A stretch of DNA of 64,000 nt, taken from the NCBI RefSeq assembly GCF_019320115.1, contig NC_089588.1:116470123-116534122 (forward strand), written 5' to 3'. Position numbers and translations under genes: made by a program. This DNA is from Miscanthus floridulus (taxonomy: Eukaryota > Streptophyta > Magnoliopsida > Poales > Poaceae). This document shows, piece after piece, positions 1 through 11,776 of the stretch. How positions within the stretch are numbered: the stretch's first letter is position 1; each line of letters opens with the position of its first letter. Below the pieces are notes generated by a model, which saw only the letters and a list, made by a program, of their open reading frames with translations, ran no database searches and was not told the DNA's origin.

Positions 1-760
1 ACCTACACATCATGTTTTGGACCCGCTTCCTACACTCAATAGAGGCAACTCTACCATTCGCCGTCGAGGTTGAGCCGTGTGGTATCCCGGAGCACGCCTG
101 GGAGGTGACAGCGGCGGAGCAGCTCTTGGATGAATTTTGCTGGGTTAGTGATTCCCATCCGGACAATGCCACCCACCAGGATGTTTTCCGAATTGCGGCC
201 TAGTGTTCTTTCCCTGGACACATTCCGGCAGAGATGGATCTCGAGATCATTGAGAGCCATTAGTGGCTGGCGACGAAAGGCAAAGGCGCACGCTGACTAA
301 CCCCATTGAAATTGCCGTGGTTCCTTTCGATCAACTGCTGGCCACAGAAGGCCACCATCTCCTCCAATGATGATCATGGGTGGCGGAGAAAGCAATGACA
401 CTGGCGTTCTCGGCCAGCTACCATGCTGGCGCAGGAGGTGCCAGGGAGGGCAGCGGTGGCCGATGGAGTGCCTTGTATCTTGGTGCGTGCTGGGTTGGGT
501 CCACCGGTGGATCGCATTGGGCACGTGGCGGCAACTTTGGACAAGTCATTGGAGCACGCCCTCGTCCTTTGGCATGACACATTGGATATTAGTGCCAGCA
601 CTGATTCCTCGGAGACCCCATTGCCCGTGGCTGCTGTGGCTGCCTCGCCAGCTCTCGGGGAGGCCGCCCCTTCAGTCAGCCCAGTTCCTAGGGCGGATGT
701 ACACGCATGGCCAGGCATTACTGCTGGCTTCCCATCCCAAATAAACGCCTCGGAGGTTCC
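1..760 (+). pseudogene. DUF4283-like protein pseudogene (3' part), copy A
   Basis: The first 200 bases read LPFAVEVEPCGIPEHAWEV and then a VFRIAA segment. This resembles the region after the DUF4283 domain in a large family of GC-rich, retroelement-associated grass proteins (pattern 'V.LHGIPAHAW ... FR..AW'). The reading frame is broken by stops and frame changes: the first frame ends at 203 and a separate 130-codon frame covers 423-815. The 5' half is outside the window but is seen in copies B and C. The family assignment rests on remembered patterns only. Confidence 0.5.
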
Positions 761-939
761 CCACAAAGCCTCGGAGGTTACCCGCGCGGTTGATTATATT
801 AGCTGCATTCGTTAGCCATGACGATAGTTCCCGCCCTTGGATGTATTGTATTACGATAAAAGGCTCCAGTGAGTTGTGTAATACGTATACTGTAATAATA
901 TCTACAGGTTCGATGCACCTGCTAACAGCTAGCAATCGC

Positions 940-2642
940 GATTAGTGAATATTCCTGTTAGTATGCCAGTCACTTCTTTTTGGGTCTTTTATGTTTTGAT
1001 TGTACAATTGTGTTGACTGCATAGCTTGCTGAACGTTGCAGCATTGCCTGCAAATATGCCCCTGTGAATTGGAAACTCTTGGCAGCTAAGAATACAGTTT
1101 ACGTTAAAATGTGACATTTGCTTGCATCATGAGTGGAAATAGGTGGGAAAGCATTACCGGACAAACATTTAATATGGGTTAGTTACACATGCTTTTTAAG
1201 TAGTAGCGACAATTTGCAGCTCAAACAAATATTGTGTTTCACTTTCATGATCATTTATGTTTCTATGGATTGACTTATTTCTGCTCCTTGTATTATATGT
1301 ATCCTCTTGATTTTCTTGGCTGCATTCATTTAGCCTCAATAACAATAGTTTCTGCCTTTGGATGTATTGGATTAGTACACAACGCTCCAGTGAGTTGTGT
1401 TCTATTTGTTTGTTTTTTATTTGGCAGTATAATACTGTGATCTCTATGGTCATAGGCGGGAACTGTTCTTTATGGCTAGTACTACCAGATTTTCATGTTA
1501 GTATGACAGTGTCTTTTTTTGGGTCTTGTATGTTTGATTGTGCAATTGTATTGACTGCATAGCTTGCCCAATCCTCGCAGCATTTTCTGCAAATGTGCCA
1601 TGTGAATTGGAAATTTTAGGCAACAAAAAAAGGGGTTTATATTAAAATGTGATGTATTCTCTTACATCACAACTAGAAATTGGCGAGATAGCATTACTGG
1701 ACATGCCTTTTTAAGTAGTTATGGCAAGTTGCAGTCCAAACAAATCATGTGCTCCACTTTCTAAGTCATTTATGACTGTATGGATTGACTTATTTCTAGT
1801 TCTGGTATATCTGTGACCTAGTGTATCTTGGCTGGATTCATTTAGACATAAAAATAGTCCCCGCCTTTGAATTTGTTGTATTAATAAAGGGTCCAGTGAG
1901 TCGTGTTCTTTTTTAGTTATGGGAGGCTCAATTACAGTAGTTTTTACAGGTTTGATGCAATAGATAATTACTAGCAGCAGTGAATATCCTTGTTAGCATG
2001 CCAATCATAGTCACATCCTTTTAGGTCTTGTATGTTTGATTGTGCAATTGTTTGACTGCATGGGTAGTCGACTGATGCATCATTGCGTGGAAATATACCA
2101 TGTGAATTGCAAAGTCTAGGCAACAAAGAATACAATTACATCAAAATGTCAAGTGCCCGCTTGCATCATGACTGGAAATTGGCAGGAAAGTATTACGGGA
2201 CCAAAATTTAATCTATGTTAGTCATACATGCTTTCTATGTATCAACGGCAACTTGCGATTCATTTTCTAGATCATTTATGGTTGTAAGGATTTACTTATT
2301 TCTATTAGCGGTATATAAGTACCCTCCTGATCATTTTGTCTGCATTTATTTAGCCATAAAGAATAGTTCCCGCCTTTGACCTGTCTGTAACAAATCCATA
2401 TCTGTGTCATGTATTTGTTCGTTTATGAGTGGTTCAGTTACTTTAATTTATTTGTCTAAAATGTGATCGGTGATGCACAGTTAGTGGTAGTGGTTATTCC
2501 TTTTAGTATGTCAGTCACATCTTTATGGCTCTTGTATGTTTGATTGTGCAATTGTATTGACTGCATGGCCATCTGATCTAAGCAGCCTTGCCCTGCAATA
2601 TCCCCTGTGATAAGGAAATTATAGGCAGCAAAGAGTATGACT
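940..2642. repeat. ATXR-intron-like ~0.5-kb tandem repeat, copy A
   Basis: Four diverged units share the motif TTGATTGTGCAATTGTATTG followed by ACTGCAT, seen near 990, 1525, 2027 and 2533, so the period is about 505-535 bp. Each unit continues with a 'GTGAATTGGAAA' segment, a 'TTAAAATGTGA' segment and a 'GATCATTTATG' segment. The same unit occurs once inside intron 2 of the ATXR gene (near 12970), which suggests the array derives from that intron. The fourth unit is cut by the CACTA insertion at 2643. Confidence 0.85.
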
Positions 2643-2659
2643 CACTACGTCAGAACTAC

Positions 2660-3070
2660 ATTTCCCCGCCGGTTCAAAATACCCCATCACTGCCGGATTT
2701 TAAACCGGCACAACCATACCGGCAGTGATAAGAGTAAGCTATCACTGTCGGTTCCTACAAACCGGCAGTGTTCTTCAACTTCTCTGCCGGTTCTTTACAC
2801 AACTGGCAGAGTTCAGTTCCACCAACACTGCCGGTTCATAAGACCACCCGGTAGAGTTCATTTCCACCAACACTGTCGGTTTGTGTTTGAACCGGCAGTG
2901 TTATCGTACGAATCACTGTCGGTTTGTGACAAGAACCGGCAGTGATGGCTAAGCCAACATTGCCGGTTTGTGGCTCCAGCCAGCAGTGCCATCATTGCAA
3001 GTTTGTTGCTACCCGGCAGTGATGTTTACGACAACACTACCGGTATTCTGCTAACCGATAGTGATGTCAC
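2660..3070. repeat. CACTA left subterminal repeats, copy A
   Basis: A dense set of short motifs of the form CACTGCCGGTT or its complement AACCGGCAGTG lies in both orientations, about every 20-40 bases. In CACTA elements such subterminal repeats are binding sites for the element-encoded DNA-binding protein; that role is inferred here from position and form. Confidence 0.8.
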
Positions 3071-3289
3071 GTTCGCATTTTATTGTTTTATAATTTATTT
3101 TAATTTATATTTTTTTGTGGAATCGGGTTTCGCTTTATATACGCTACTTAGACGACAGGTGCATCAATATTAAACATTACAAATGTTACGGTTACAGTTC
3201 AAATTTTCTTATCAAGATCTCGATCCCTCAAAATAAAAAAAAAATGTTCTCGGACTTCACAGATTGTGCAATGCTTCTCGAGCTTCTTA

Positions 3290-6095
3290 CAATAATCTGG
3301 CGAGCCGCTCTGGGCCATACTGGTCCTTGAACTTCACAAATTGTGCAATGGAAAATACTCCATCTTTTTCCAATACCTCGGCTAAGATGAATTTTGTCGG
3401 CTCCGATCGCAGCGCGATGATCTCCATGTCTAAGAGCCTTTCGTGGTTATATTTCTTGCGTTGTCGTTAAAAAAAAGATGATATACAAAGAGGAATCGGT
3501 AAATCATTTTGTTGAATGATTAACAGACATAAATGAAATGGGGATTATACACACCAACTTATTGGCTTCTTCCAATTTCCCGCCGATGTAGGGAAGCATT
3601 GCCCACATTACATAAAACCCGCACTCATTGTTTCCCGCCGGCTGTTTTAGGTACTTCCCCTCCATTTCGACAACCTTGAATGGGACCTACGTCCCACCGA
3701 TATGTCTTCTTCGGACATGAGGACCATTAAAAGGAGAAACGTTAGAAAGCGGTATGTGTGATTAGAAAATAATATGTTATTAGGATCGCTTACTAAATCA
3801 GCACTGCCACCAGTGCATCCAGATGATGAAATGGTTTTTTCTTTGAGTCCCACACCTCGATCAGATTTTTGGCAAGATTAACACAAATGAAGACGAAATG
3901 GTGGATGCAATCACAAAATCCTAATTATCGAATAATCCTAATGAAAAAAGAAGCATAAAACTAAAAGCCGAGAACACATACAAGCAGTTGTAGGCTAGAA
4001 GTATGTGGGTTTTATTCTTCATCTTGAATTCGTCGAAAACAGCAATCAATCTCGGTTTTAGGTCTTCCACGTCACATCCATAGAGGCCTAGACATGTCTT
4101 CTCATTGACTCGCAAGGGGTCCAAGAAGCCTATGTTATCCCATTTGCTTTTTAGAATGCAAAATTTTGCTATACACCTACATAAAATCATGGGAAGTGCT
4201 CAAAAGTTAACAATTTGTGTCCCGAGAGAGTAGTTAATTGTAATATCATGCGTGTAGGGTACTTACATAGTCCACAACGTCAACATTTATGTATCGAGAG
4301 AGCGTTTCTGGTATAGCTGGAACAAGCACTCCCACTCGACATCGAATTTCTCTTTTTCAGGATAATTAAAAACATGTGGCGAACGGATAATAACCTCAAA
4401 ACCAAAGTCCTACATCTCTGTTGTTTGAGCCATGTAATATTCATGCAACTTGCGCATACATGTTGTCAAATTTTTATACTCGTGATCGGGAACCAAAAGA
4501 TTGCTCCTTTCATACTTCATTGCCAGTGTTGCTGTCCCTTGTACATCATAATAGATGGTTGCGACTTCTTCCATGGTTAATTCGGGGTTGTCTTCGATGA
4601 ACTTCTGTATCTTCCTTAAATCTTCATCGTGTATTTCATCGGCTCTTGTTGTAGCGTACTGATTCTGTGTTTGCCTTTCGAATTTGGACTTCAACAAAAA
4701 TGGAGGCAGTGAGGCACAGAGATTGAAGAAACTAATACAATCTTCCTTTGAGATGTGTGCTGTAAATTTTCCTTCCATCAAGTTTGTAACACTACCACTG
4801 AACGACCTTTTTTCTTTTTTGTTGGTCCACTTTGGGAGCATTAGCGACCGAATCCAAGGACCCTTTCTGCGACTGCAAGGATGCCTTTGATCTTGTTTTG
4901 GCCTGAGGTGGAGGAGGAGGAGGATGACGATGAGAATTCTGTTTTCCTAGGGCCGATGAAGATGGAGGAGGAGAAGTCTTCTCTTTTCTCGGGGTTGATG
5001 AAGATGGAGTCGGACGAGGAGGAATAGAAGGAGACCTATGTCTTCTCGGGGGTGATGGCAAGGGATGACGAGGGGAGTGATCTCTGTTGGGAGATGGTGA
5101 GTGATCATCGTGGGTGGGCGAAGACTCGCAATTGTCCTCATCATCAGAGGACAATTGGTGGTCAAGCTTAATGAAGTGCTTGCGCCAGGCCACTTGAGAG
5201 CCCTTGTTATGACCAAGTTTTAGCCTGTCTTCCGCTACGGAGTACTCAATGTGTATCTTATTATACTTCTTATCAAGTATTCTATCAACGGTGACATAAG
5301 CGTACCCCTGTGGAATTGGGCGGCCATTAATGGTCCCATCTCCCGTAGGCTAGGCCTGGCCGAGTGCCACCTTGTCCTTTGTCCATTCCTGATGGATGTA
5401 CAACTTGACATTGATGGGTTCAACGATGCTGTCCACTGGATGAGGAACATTCGCATCTTCTTCGTTGAGTGGGGCCGATCCACAGCTGCTGCGACCCCTA
5501 AACTATGGGCTAAAGGCAGTACGAGTACAGTTTTGTGGTACTCCTGACCCCTTGGACAGCAAAATTTGCTAGACTCATGCTTCAGCAGTCGCCTCAATCC
5601 GTGCATCCATTCTTTCTTCCATCTCTTTTAGTCGTCTCAAATACTATACCTCCTGATCTACTCTACCCCTCGAGCAGCTCTGGTAAGTGTTAGATTCTTG
5701 GGGGAATACTAGTGTCCAAGGAACAACATCGGTTCCTCTAGTGCGACCAGGGTGCTCCTTGGTTCCGAGTGCTTGGGTGAGCACATCTTTCTCCCTATTA
5801 GAAGTGCGAGTCCCTTGCCTCACCTCCTCAATTACCTGGGAGATCCTCAGGATGAGTTCGCTCATGGGTTGATTTGTGGAGCTAAATCTCCCATCCTCTA
5901 CGTGGCGTACATTCCTCCCCATACAGTATATTACCGATCTTGGGTCCTAATCGGTAGTCTCAACCTGAACGCCTTCCTTAGAAAGGCGATCCATCTTTTT
6001 AAGTTCTGCTTTAAATTCTGGCTTCTTTTTGGCATAGCCACGAGAGCCAAGATGATGAGGATTCATCACTTTCTGCGAGTCATGGCTGTGACACG
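3290..6095 (-). pseudogene. CACTA ORF: Transposase_24-like + DUF8039-like + Ulp1-like, copy A
   Basis: Same gene as 32045-34845, described there. Reading the minus strand from about 6090, the order is a Transposase_24-like part, a DUF8039-like part, a Pro/Arg/Ser-rich linker and an Ulp1-like C-terminal part. Stops shared with copy B are TAG at 5947-5949 (expected Trp) and TAG at 5350-5352. Copy A has a private TAG where copy B reads Gln (near 5646), and keeps Gln at 5308-5310 where copy B has TAG. A change of frame near 4800 precedes the Ulp1-like part. The gene is dead in this copy. Confidence 0.72.
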
Positions 6096-6289
6096 ATCAT
6101 GGTTAGTTTTGGTTGCGGACAACTACTAATAGCATATGTTCATATATATATATAATATGTTTAATGCAAAGTCTAATAATAAGTCCACATACAACAAAGT
6201 CAAATAATAGCATATGTTCACCTAGAACAAATTCATTATTTGATTGACCACATACAACAAAGTCCACCTACTATTCTACGAAACTAAGC

Positions 6290-6640
6290 CTACATCAACT
6301 TCCAAATAAGAAAAGCAATGACCATAGCCATAAATAAAAGCATGACATCTTTCCAAGACCAAGGAGCAATTCTCCTAATCTTCATATCTTCGGCGGGTGG
6401 CTTCTCTTCAATCTCTAGTGCCAACGAATGGCCATGGTTTGGATTCATTAAACCATTGTAGGTCGGTTGCCCATGGTTTGCAAGGTAGGCCGGATGACTA
6501 TAGTAGACCCTCAAAGCTTCAGCTTCTGTGTTGTACTTTTTGTGTAAATTACCAGGGTAGCGATTGACTTGAGCATAGCAATTTTCCTAGGTTCGATAAA
6601 TCCCAGGAATGTGACCAACATGCACTACATACCATGCCAT
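6290..6640 (-). pseudogene. RNase H1 N-terminal (viroplasmin-type) mini-protein, copy A, nonsense mutant
   Basis: The 116-codon frame of copy B (35040-35390) is present, but a single C-to-T change on the plus strand at 6588 turns a Trp codon into TAG (minus strand, 6587-6589), about 17 codons after the start. The rest of the frame, including the hydrophobic C-terminus, remains open from an internal Met at 6514. A truncated product from the internal start would lack the aromatic N-terminal part of the domain. Confidence 0.75.
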
Positions 6641-6875
6641 GGTTGCCTATACATTTAAGTAAATTAGGCATGTGGTAAGTGGTAATGGTAACTCACTAAA
6701 GAAGTGTTACTATTCAAGTTATATGGCCAAACTAAATCTATTTAATGTTCTTTATCATTGACATGATAAAAAATTACCTAAATAATGGGACTATTTATTA
6801 TTCGGAGATCAGTGTGGTTTAGTAATCATACTTGCTAGCATGCAGCATCATATGTCATTGGTTAATAGTTAGCAA

Positions 6876-7759
6876 CAGGGGTGCTCATGTGAATTTCTCA
6901 AGTAAGCAAACATACTTTACTTTGGATAGGCATGGACACCCTAGCCTATAACAAACAAAACATTGAAGTAGGTTGCTAGGAATGCAAATAAAAGCATGTT
7001 ACTCATCCTCCAAGCAATCCAGGTTACATTTCAAATGAAAATTTTGCAGGGCTGCAAAATCTATTTTACTAAATCACATAATGCACATAAAATACTCACT
7101 ATACAATCATTGATCATGAGAGAAAGTAAAACAGCTTATTATGTGCATTGCTTTGCTAGTATTGCCTATCGCTACTGCAACAGTTGAGAGATGCTTTTCG
7201 GGAATGAAGATTGTCAAAACAACTTTGTCTAATCGCATGGGTGATTAGCACTTAAGTCATAGACTTATTTGCTATCTAGAGAAAGAAGAAATGAAGAAAG
7301 TGACCAATGAGGCCGTGGTTCGACATTTCATGACAATGGAAGAAAAAGGGTGTAAATATGATCTCTGATAGGTAATGCAATGCATCTACTATTAATGGAA
7401 AATTCTACAGTTTATTTGCTAAATAACTGACCTATCTGTTTTCTTTTCATTTAGTCTAGTGGGATCTTCATCATGGTCACCTGGATCACATATTATGCTA
7501 AATGGGGCATGTTTTGTTCATGATTTTGGGATTCTATCAATGATGACTACACTAAAGTGATCAATGTTGTCTTCTTTTTGTTAAATGGTGAGTGTTATGT
7601 TTGGACCAAAATCTCATCTGTATTGCTAGAAGTCGAATTTGATATTAAAATATGGTAGTTGCACATTAGTTATGCTATTTTTTATTGAACATCATATCGT
7701 TAGTGTAGTTATGAATTACATGGTGCACCCCCAATCATTTTGCTCTAGCTTCGCCCCTG
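6876..7759 (+). mobile_element. Nested hAT deletion derivative with transposase C-terminus, copy A
   Basis: The segment begins CAGGGGTGC and ends CGCCCCTG, hAT-like terminal inverted repeats. Inside, plus strand about 7150-7368, a frame reads LPIATATVERCFSGMK and continues through a short domain to TGA at 7366-7368. This is the typical hAT C-terminal dimerisation region of the ZMYM1-like group. One in-frame TAG lies at 7246-7248 after 'NRMGD'. The N-terminal zinc finger and most catalytic residues are missing. The flanking 8-mers (6868-6875 and 7760-7767) match only partly, so the ends are likely but not proved. Confidence 0.7.
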
Positions 7760-7959
7760 ACCAGCAGTACACGAATACCCAAGAAACATAATCACATATT
7801 GTCACTTAATGTAGACATAAGTCAACTTTTTTCTTCTTAGAAGTGAATTCGTAAAAATGTGATACACAAACATCCCCCTGGATTCAAGTAAGCAGCAACA
7901 CCTCTACTGATTCAAGTAAGCAGCAACATTGTGGGACATTTCATCAAACACATAGCGGG

Positions 7960-8345
7960 CAGTGAGCCACGCACTCACCGTGGGGGTGGAAAGCAGTTGT
8001 CTGCGCGTTCCTGAAGGCATCGGTGGTGGGATTGCAGGCGTGGAGGAGGAGGGGCACGCCCAGCGTCGTGGACGAGGAATGAGAGCATGGACGGCGCGGT
8101 GCTCTGGCTTGGGGCGGTGGACGGCGTGGGGCGGTGCTCCAGCGTGGGATGGTGGACGTCGTGGGGCGGTGGACGGCGCGGGGTTGTGCTCCAGCGGCGT
8201 GGGGGGTGTTGGCGTGGGGTTGAAATGAATTTGGATAATTTCAACCCGTGGCTGTAGCTCATGATTGTTGGTTCTGATTGTAAACAGACAGTGATGGGGT
8301 ACATCACTACCGGGTCATTCCCCAAACCGGCAGTGATGTGGTGTA
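7960..8345 (-). other. GC-rich exon-like block with internal subterminal-type repeats, copy A
   Basis: This is a GC-rich island with the imperfect repeat GGGGCGGTGGACGGCGTGG. On the minus strand it is open for about 116 codons and ends at a good splice donor (GTGAGT near 7970), so it could be a first exon of a minus-strand CACTA gene. It is Pro/His/Arg-rich with no domain. The stretch 8283-8345 contains CACTACCGGG and AAACCGGCAGTG, repeats like the element termini, ending GTGGTGTAG. I considered this as the element's own end and rejected it in favour of 41750. Confidence 0.4.
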
Positions 8346-8394
8346 GCAGTTAGGTGTTAAGTTAGGTGTTAAGTAGGATAACTTTTAGTTTTGT

Positions 8395-8635
8395 TTCGAA
8401 CTCCTCCTACTTGTGCAATGGTTAAGACCCCTCAACTTAGCCCGCGAGACCCGTGTTCGAGTCCCAGGCGGCCCAAATTTTTTGTTATATTTTATAATTT
8501 ATTAAGCAACCTAAAGGTCAAAAGGAAAAAATAAATAACCCTTGGCACACATCTAATACAAGTGCAGCGGTTAAGTCTCTGAACTCTGCAGCCCAAGACC
8601 CGAGCTCGAACCCAAGGGCTGGCACAATTTTTTTA
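8395..8635 (+). repeat. Two tRNA-like (SINE-type) modules, copy A
   Basis: Each module has an A-box-like GGTTAAG and a B-box-like motif: GGTTAAGACC at 8420 with GTTCGAGTCC at 8455-8464, then GGTTAAGTC at 8569 with GCTCGAACCC at 8604-8613. The modules are separated by an AT-rich spacer of about 90 bases and each is followed by a T-rich run. They lack a full cloverleaf and CCA-side pairing, so they look like tRNA-derived SINE heads, not tRNA genes. Confidence 0.5.
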
Positions 8636-8799
8636 ATTTTTTATATATCAATGTTGGTTTTTAAAATAAACCAATAGTGATAACCAGCATCACTGTCGGT
8701 TTATTCTCATCAATGCCAGTTTTTTGAAACCGACACTGATGTTTATATATATTAAAAATTTTCTTTTACATACTGAATAAATAGAAGCATATGTATTCC

Positions 8800-9166
8800 T
8801 ATGTCGAAATGTCTTGAATTTTTTTGGCAAGCTTGTACACCCAAATTAAGACCCCACACATGATCTTAGGTTTTTCTGATCAGTTTTTTTATTTATTATA
8901 TTTTTCTATGTGCTGAATGAGATAAAAGAGGGTGAATTTCATCTTGGACCCAATAGAATTTTTTCATCCACCTCCACAAATTCTTATCCCTAGGGCACAT
9001 TAGAGCACGTGTAAAAGTTTGGCACCATTTCGGATCTTTTCGTGGGTAGACTCAGTTCAACCTATAATTAATTGGAGTCGTCGCGCAGAAATTCAATTAA
9101 ACCTCAGAAAGTAGCAAATCATCTTTGGAAAATCCAAAACTAGGTGTTTCCATCACACGTGGCATG
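8800..9166. repeat. First unit of CACTA ~0.5-kb repeat, cut at duplication edge
   Basis: This matches 37549-37915 in copy B, where the unit is repeated 2.8 times. In copy A it ends at GTGGCATGT and joins unrelated sequence, marking the breakpoint of the duplication. Confidence 0.8.
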
Positions 9167-9754
9167 TAGGTTGTGGGGTTCCGGCCAGGGACAACTTCGG
9201 CGCGGGCGGGATTGGGAGGCGGTGATTTGGGCGGGCGTCAGCGGCGGCGGCCACGCCGGGTGCTAGCCTTCGGCGCCGGCTCCTGGCGGTGCCCGACAGC
9301 GGAGCCCTGCTAGCGGCGCCCAGCGGCGAAGCTGTGGTGGCGGCACCTGGTGTCGGAGCTATGCTGGCGGCACCCGGCGGTTGCGCCCTCACAAGAGCGA
9401 GGTTTTTTTTTCTAAAGTCTGCGTGAGTGGAAAGGGAGTAAGGAACGAAGGGTGGGCAGCCTGTTTTTGTCTTCAGGGCCTACCCCTTCGCCGACACTTG
9501 GACAGTGGTTTAGGTAGGATACAACGACACTTTTTTTGTCTAAAAACTTTCGCCAACACTTTATGTGTTGGAAGGAGAAACGCCGACATATAAGTTGTAG
9601 CCTTATATTACTATTGCTGATAGTCTTATATTACTATATTGCCGATAGTTTAAGTGACGCTAAAAAGGTAAAGAATTGCCAACACATTATGTGTTGCCAA
9701 AACCCTTGATTTACCAACACATAATTGTAGGGAAAGGTGGGTTGTGGTGTAGTG
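9167..9754. mobile_element. Orphan right end of a second CACTA family
   Basis: The segment ends GGGTTGTGGTGTAGTG at 9754, a CACTA terminus. Subterminal motifs such as GCCGACA, GCCAACACA and TTATGTGTTG recur between 9480 and 9740. The inner part is a GC-rich block with 'GGCGGC.CC..GCG' repeats. No left end is visible: the element is cut at the junction with copy A. After the terminus comes CCT and then ATXR-like sequence, so the element was probably inserted in that repeat. Confidence 0.7.
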
Positions 9755-10130
9755 CCTGTAGAGTGAAAAAGAAGCCCTAAATGGTTGGGTTGCTTGATCC
9801 ATGAAACAGAAGCTTCACTATTATTGAATTCTATCTGGTCTTAGGTTATTTTTAATTGTTGTTGGTTATCTTGCACTCTAATGTATTTTCATTCCTTCTG
9901 TACCATGTGCCTTTGATGCAATTGTCAAGAGCTACATGTAGCAAAAGTTCCTAATAGTATGTCATCCATGCCTTTTTGTGTTGTATGTCTGATTATGAAA
10001 TTGTATTGATTGCATGGCTTTTTGTCACTGTAGCATTGTCTGCGAATATGCCCCTGCGGATTGGAGATTCTAGATAATGAAGAATGTGATTTATGTTAAA
10101 ATGTGACATGCTCGTTTGCATCATGAGTGC
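9755..10130 (+). pseudogene. Partial copy of ATXR exon2/intron2 region
   Basis: The sequence around 9780-9890 ('GCTTGATCCATGAAACAG', 'TATTGTTGAATTC'-like, 'GTTGGTTATCTTGCA') parallels 12735-12840 in the ATXR gene just after exon 2. 9955-10130 then matches the intron-2 repeat unit. Exon 2 itself is barely recognisable. It is a displaced duplicate of the intron, not a functional exon. Confidence 0.6.
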
Positions 10131-10736
10131 AAAGACCTTCCTTGATATTGGTGACCCTGAAAATGTGTTGAATCACAACATAGTGCTAGAAGTTGCTTGG
10201 AATACTAAACGCATGGGAGAAGCAAGAGCAAATGGGTGGTGGTGCACAACTTCATCATGAATACAGTGACGATGACCAGGAGGTGGTGGCGGCGGCCCAG
10301 CCCACCCCGACCATCTCCCATCCTGCCCTTGGCTGGCCACCAAGTCACGATAACCAATAGGTTGAGGCCGGGCGGCGGCCGCCCATCCTGCCCTGGCCGC
10401 GAGCGCCATGCCCTGCGCCGGCCACACCCCCACGCCTGAGAAGGATTTTTTTTATTTTTTCAGACATTGACACGTGGGGCCTATCCTCAAGGGAAAATCT
10501 GGTCATTCCTAGAAAAGGCCCTTGTGTGGATCTGGAGCTGCTTGTTTAGCTAAACAGTTCCCTGGTAGATCTAGGGTGGATATCAGATCCACGTTAGAGT
10601 TGATCCATGGTGAATCCAGATCAAGGTTTACTTTTTCCAATGGTTAATCTTTACCATATAGGCCCATAGAATGGAGCATACCTGCAGCAATGCCTTTTCA
10701 ATGACATATGATGACCCTGATATATATGTGGTTTAT
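10131..10736. other. No recognisable gene; GC-rich patch and AT-rich spacer
   Basis: 10236-10440 is GC-rich with a Pro/Arg-rich frame on each strand and no domain. 10441-10736 shows no motif, tandem repeat or convincing frame. Confidence 0.4.
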
Positions 10737-10927
10737 GCCTTGTTTGGATGCAGATATATCCACTTCAATCTATGTGTGTTGGGATGGGTTGGTGTAGAAT
10801 TTATGCCCAAGTATCCACCTCAATCCATGTGAATTGAGTTGTGTTTGTGTAGAATTTGAGTTAAATTCCACACCAACCCACCCCGACACACATGGATTGC
10901 GGTGAATACATGGGTATCAAACAAGGC
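10737..10927. mobile_element. Fold-back MITE with GCCTTGTTTGG termini
   Basis: The two arms (about 10737-10803 and 10862-10927) are imperfect inverted repeats along nearly their whole length, beginning GCCTTGTTTGG and ending AAACAAGGC. This arrangement is typical of grass MITEs. No clean target duplication could be fixed. Confidence 0.65.
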
Positions 10928-11197
10928 CTTACGGATAGTATACACGATGCACCTCTCCACTGATCAGTGACAATTGAAACTTAACTGGATTCAAAATTCA
11001 AAAACCATGGGCTCCTATGGGAGCGGTGGGCATTTGATTTTGGTGACAACAATTACTTGTTGCTACTCATTAATTTTGTGGCAAAAGTTGGGTTGGGCTT
11101 GGTCATCCATGGTTTTGTTTAGCAACAGAAAAAGTAGACGAGTTGGCACATTAATTTTTATTTCAGAATTCTTCAACAATATAAGTGCCTGCCAATT
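10895..11197. repeat. ~300-bp dispersed repeat, copy 1
   Basis: From the right arm of the MITE onward the sequence closely matches 25545-25852: shared blocks include AGTATACACGAT, CACCTCTCCACTG, 'TTGGTGACAACAATT' and 'GACGAGTTGGCACATTAA'. The second copy sits inside a broken chromovirus, so this is a mobile or recently duplicated unit. It has no coding potential. Confidence 0.7.
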
Positions 11198-11776
11198 TTG
11201 ATCGATATTTTAGAATGAATTAAAATTCTTCTTTTTCTTTTCCATCTACACAGTGAATACTAGGAAATCCTAGACTCGCTCTCTCTCTAGAATCTAGAAT
11301 GAAGTAAAGGCAGAAAGATTTTGTTAACTCATGTCAACTCTTTTTCTAAAACATCAATTGAAAGAATTTTGTACATCATATATAATATACAATTTCCAAT
11401 CAAAACCATGATGCATTGCTCTACCCTAGAAAGTAATAAGCAAAAAATAACCGAGTTTGTAAACCATGTCATAGAAAATGGTAACTTTTTTGTTCTTAAA
11501 TTTAATATATATCTCGACAAAAGATACTGTTGAAATAAAAGTTGAAAAAGGCATTACTGTAGAAAGAAAAACACGAGACATACAAAAAAAGGAAATGAAA
11601 GCGAGAAAAAGAAAGCCGGTGGTATGGTGTGGTGTGGTGAGCGAGAGCCAGAGAGAAACGACGAGAGAGTTCGGCAAGGGCAACGGTCTCCTCGCTCGCT
11701 CGCTGGCGGCCGTCACACCTGGAGACGAGAGTGACAGACTGGCCGTAGCAGCCCGCAGCGCCTCACGCGTCACGCG
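11198..11776 (+). promoter_or_regulatory. Upstream region of the ATXR-type gene
   Basis: An AT-rich stretch (11198-11590) passes into GC-rich sequence with GA-rich and CT-rich runs (11590-11770). An AACGG core (MSA-like, seen in some cell-cycle genes) lies near 11683. I find no E2F consensus (TTTSSCGC) by eye and no clear TATA box at a fixed distance from a start. The promoter position is inferred only from the gene. Confidence 0.35.

Larger units (their letters stand above)
1..9166. repeat. Copy A of a large duplicated segment
   Basis: Base 1 onward matches base 28758 onward almost perfectly, and the match continues to about 9166 / 37915. By eye I see roughly two dozen substitutions and a few short indels, for example one A in the run near 3235 and a 6-bp deletion in copy B near 33000. 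The left edge lies outside the window. At 9166 copy A stops abruptly inside a ~0.5-kb repeat unit and joins an unrelated CACTA end, while copy B continues. A third, rearranged copy (C) lies at about 15240-19495. The near identity means a recent duplication or an assembly artefact. Confidence 0.93.
2643..9166. mobile_element. CACTA (En/Spm) element, copy A, right end missing
   Basis: The left terminus begins CACTACGTCAGAAC and is followed by many subterminal CACTGCCGGTT-type repeats in both orientations. By comparison with copy B the intact element is about 10.35 kb; here only the first 6.5 kb remains before the break at 9166. Interior contents match copy B: a minus-strand transposon pseudogene, the small RNase H1-N-domain gene, a nested hAT derivative, a tRNA-like pair and the first unit of a 0.5-kb repeat. 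The 3-bp flank here is ACT; in copy C it is ATT, which matches the right flank of copy B. Confidence 0.85.

Noticed and set aside
6868..7767. 8-bp target duplication of the nested hAT
   Set aside because: GTTAGCAA and ACCAGCAG agree at only about half of the positions; recorded as unproven.
8283..8345. Right end of the CACTA at GTGGTGTAG
   Set aside because: The terminus would read CTGCTA on the complement, not CACTA, and no TSD is present; 41750 fits both TSD and empty site.
8395..8635. tRNA genes
   Set aside because: No complete cloverleaf or acceptor stem; A and B boxes alone suggest SINE-type sequence.
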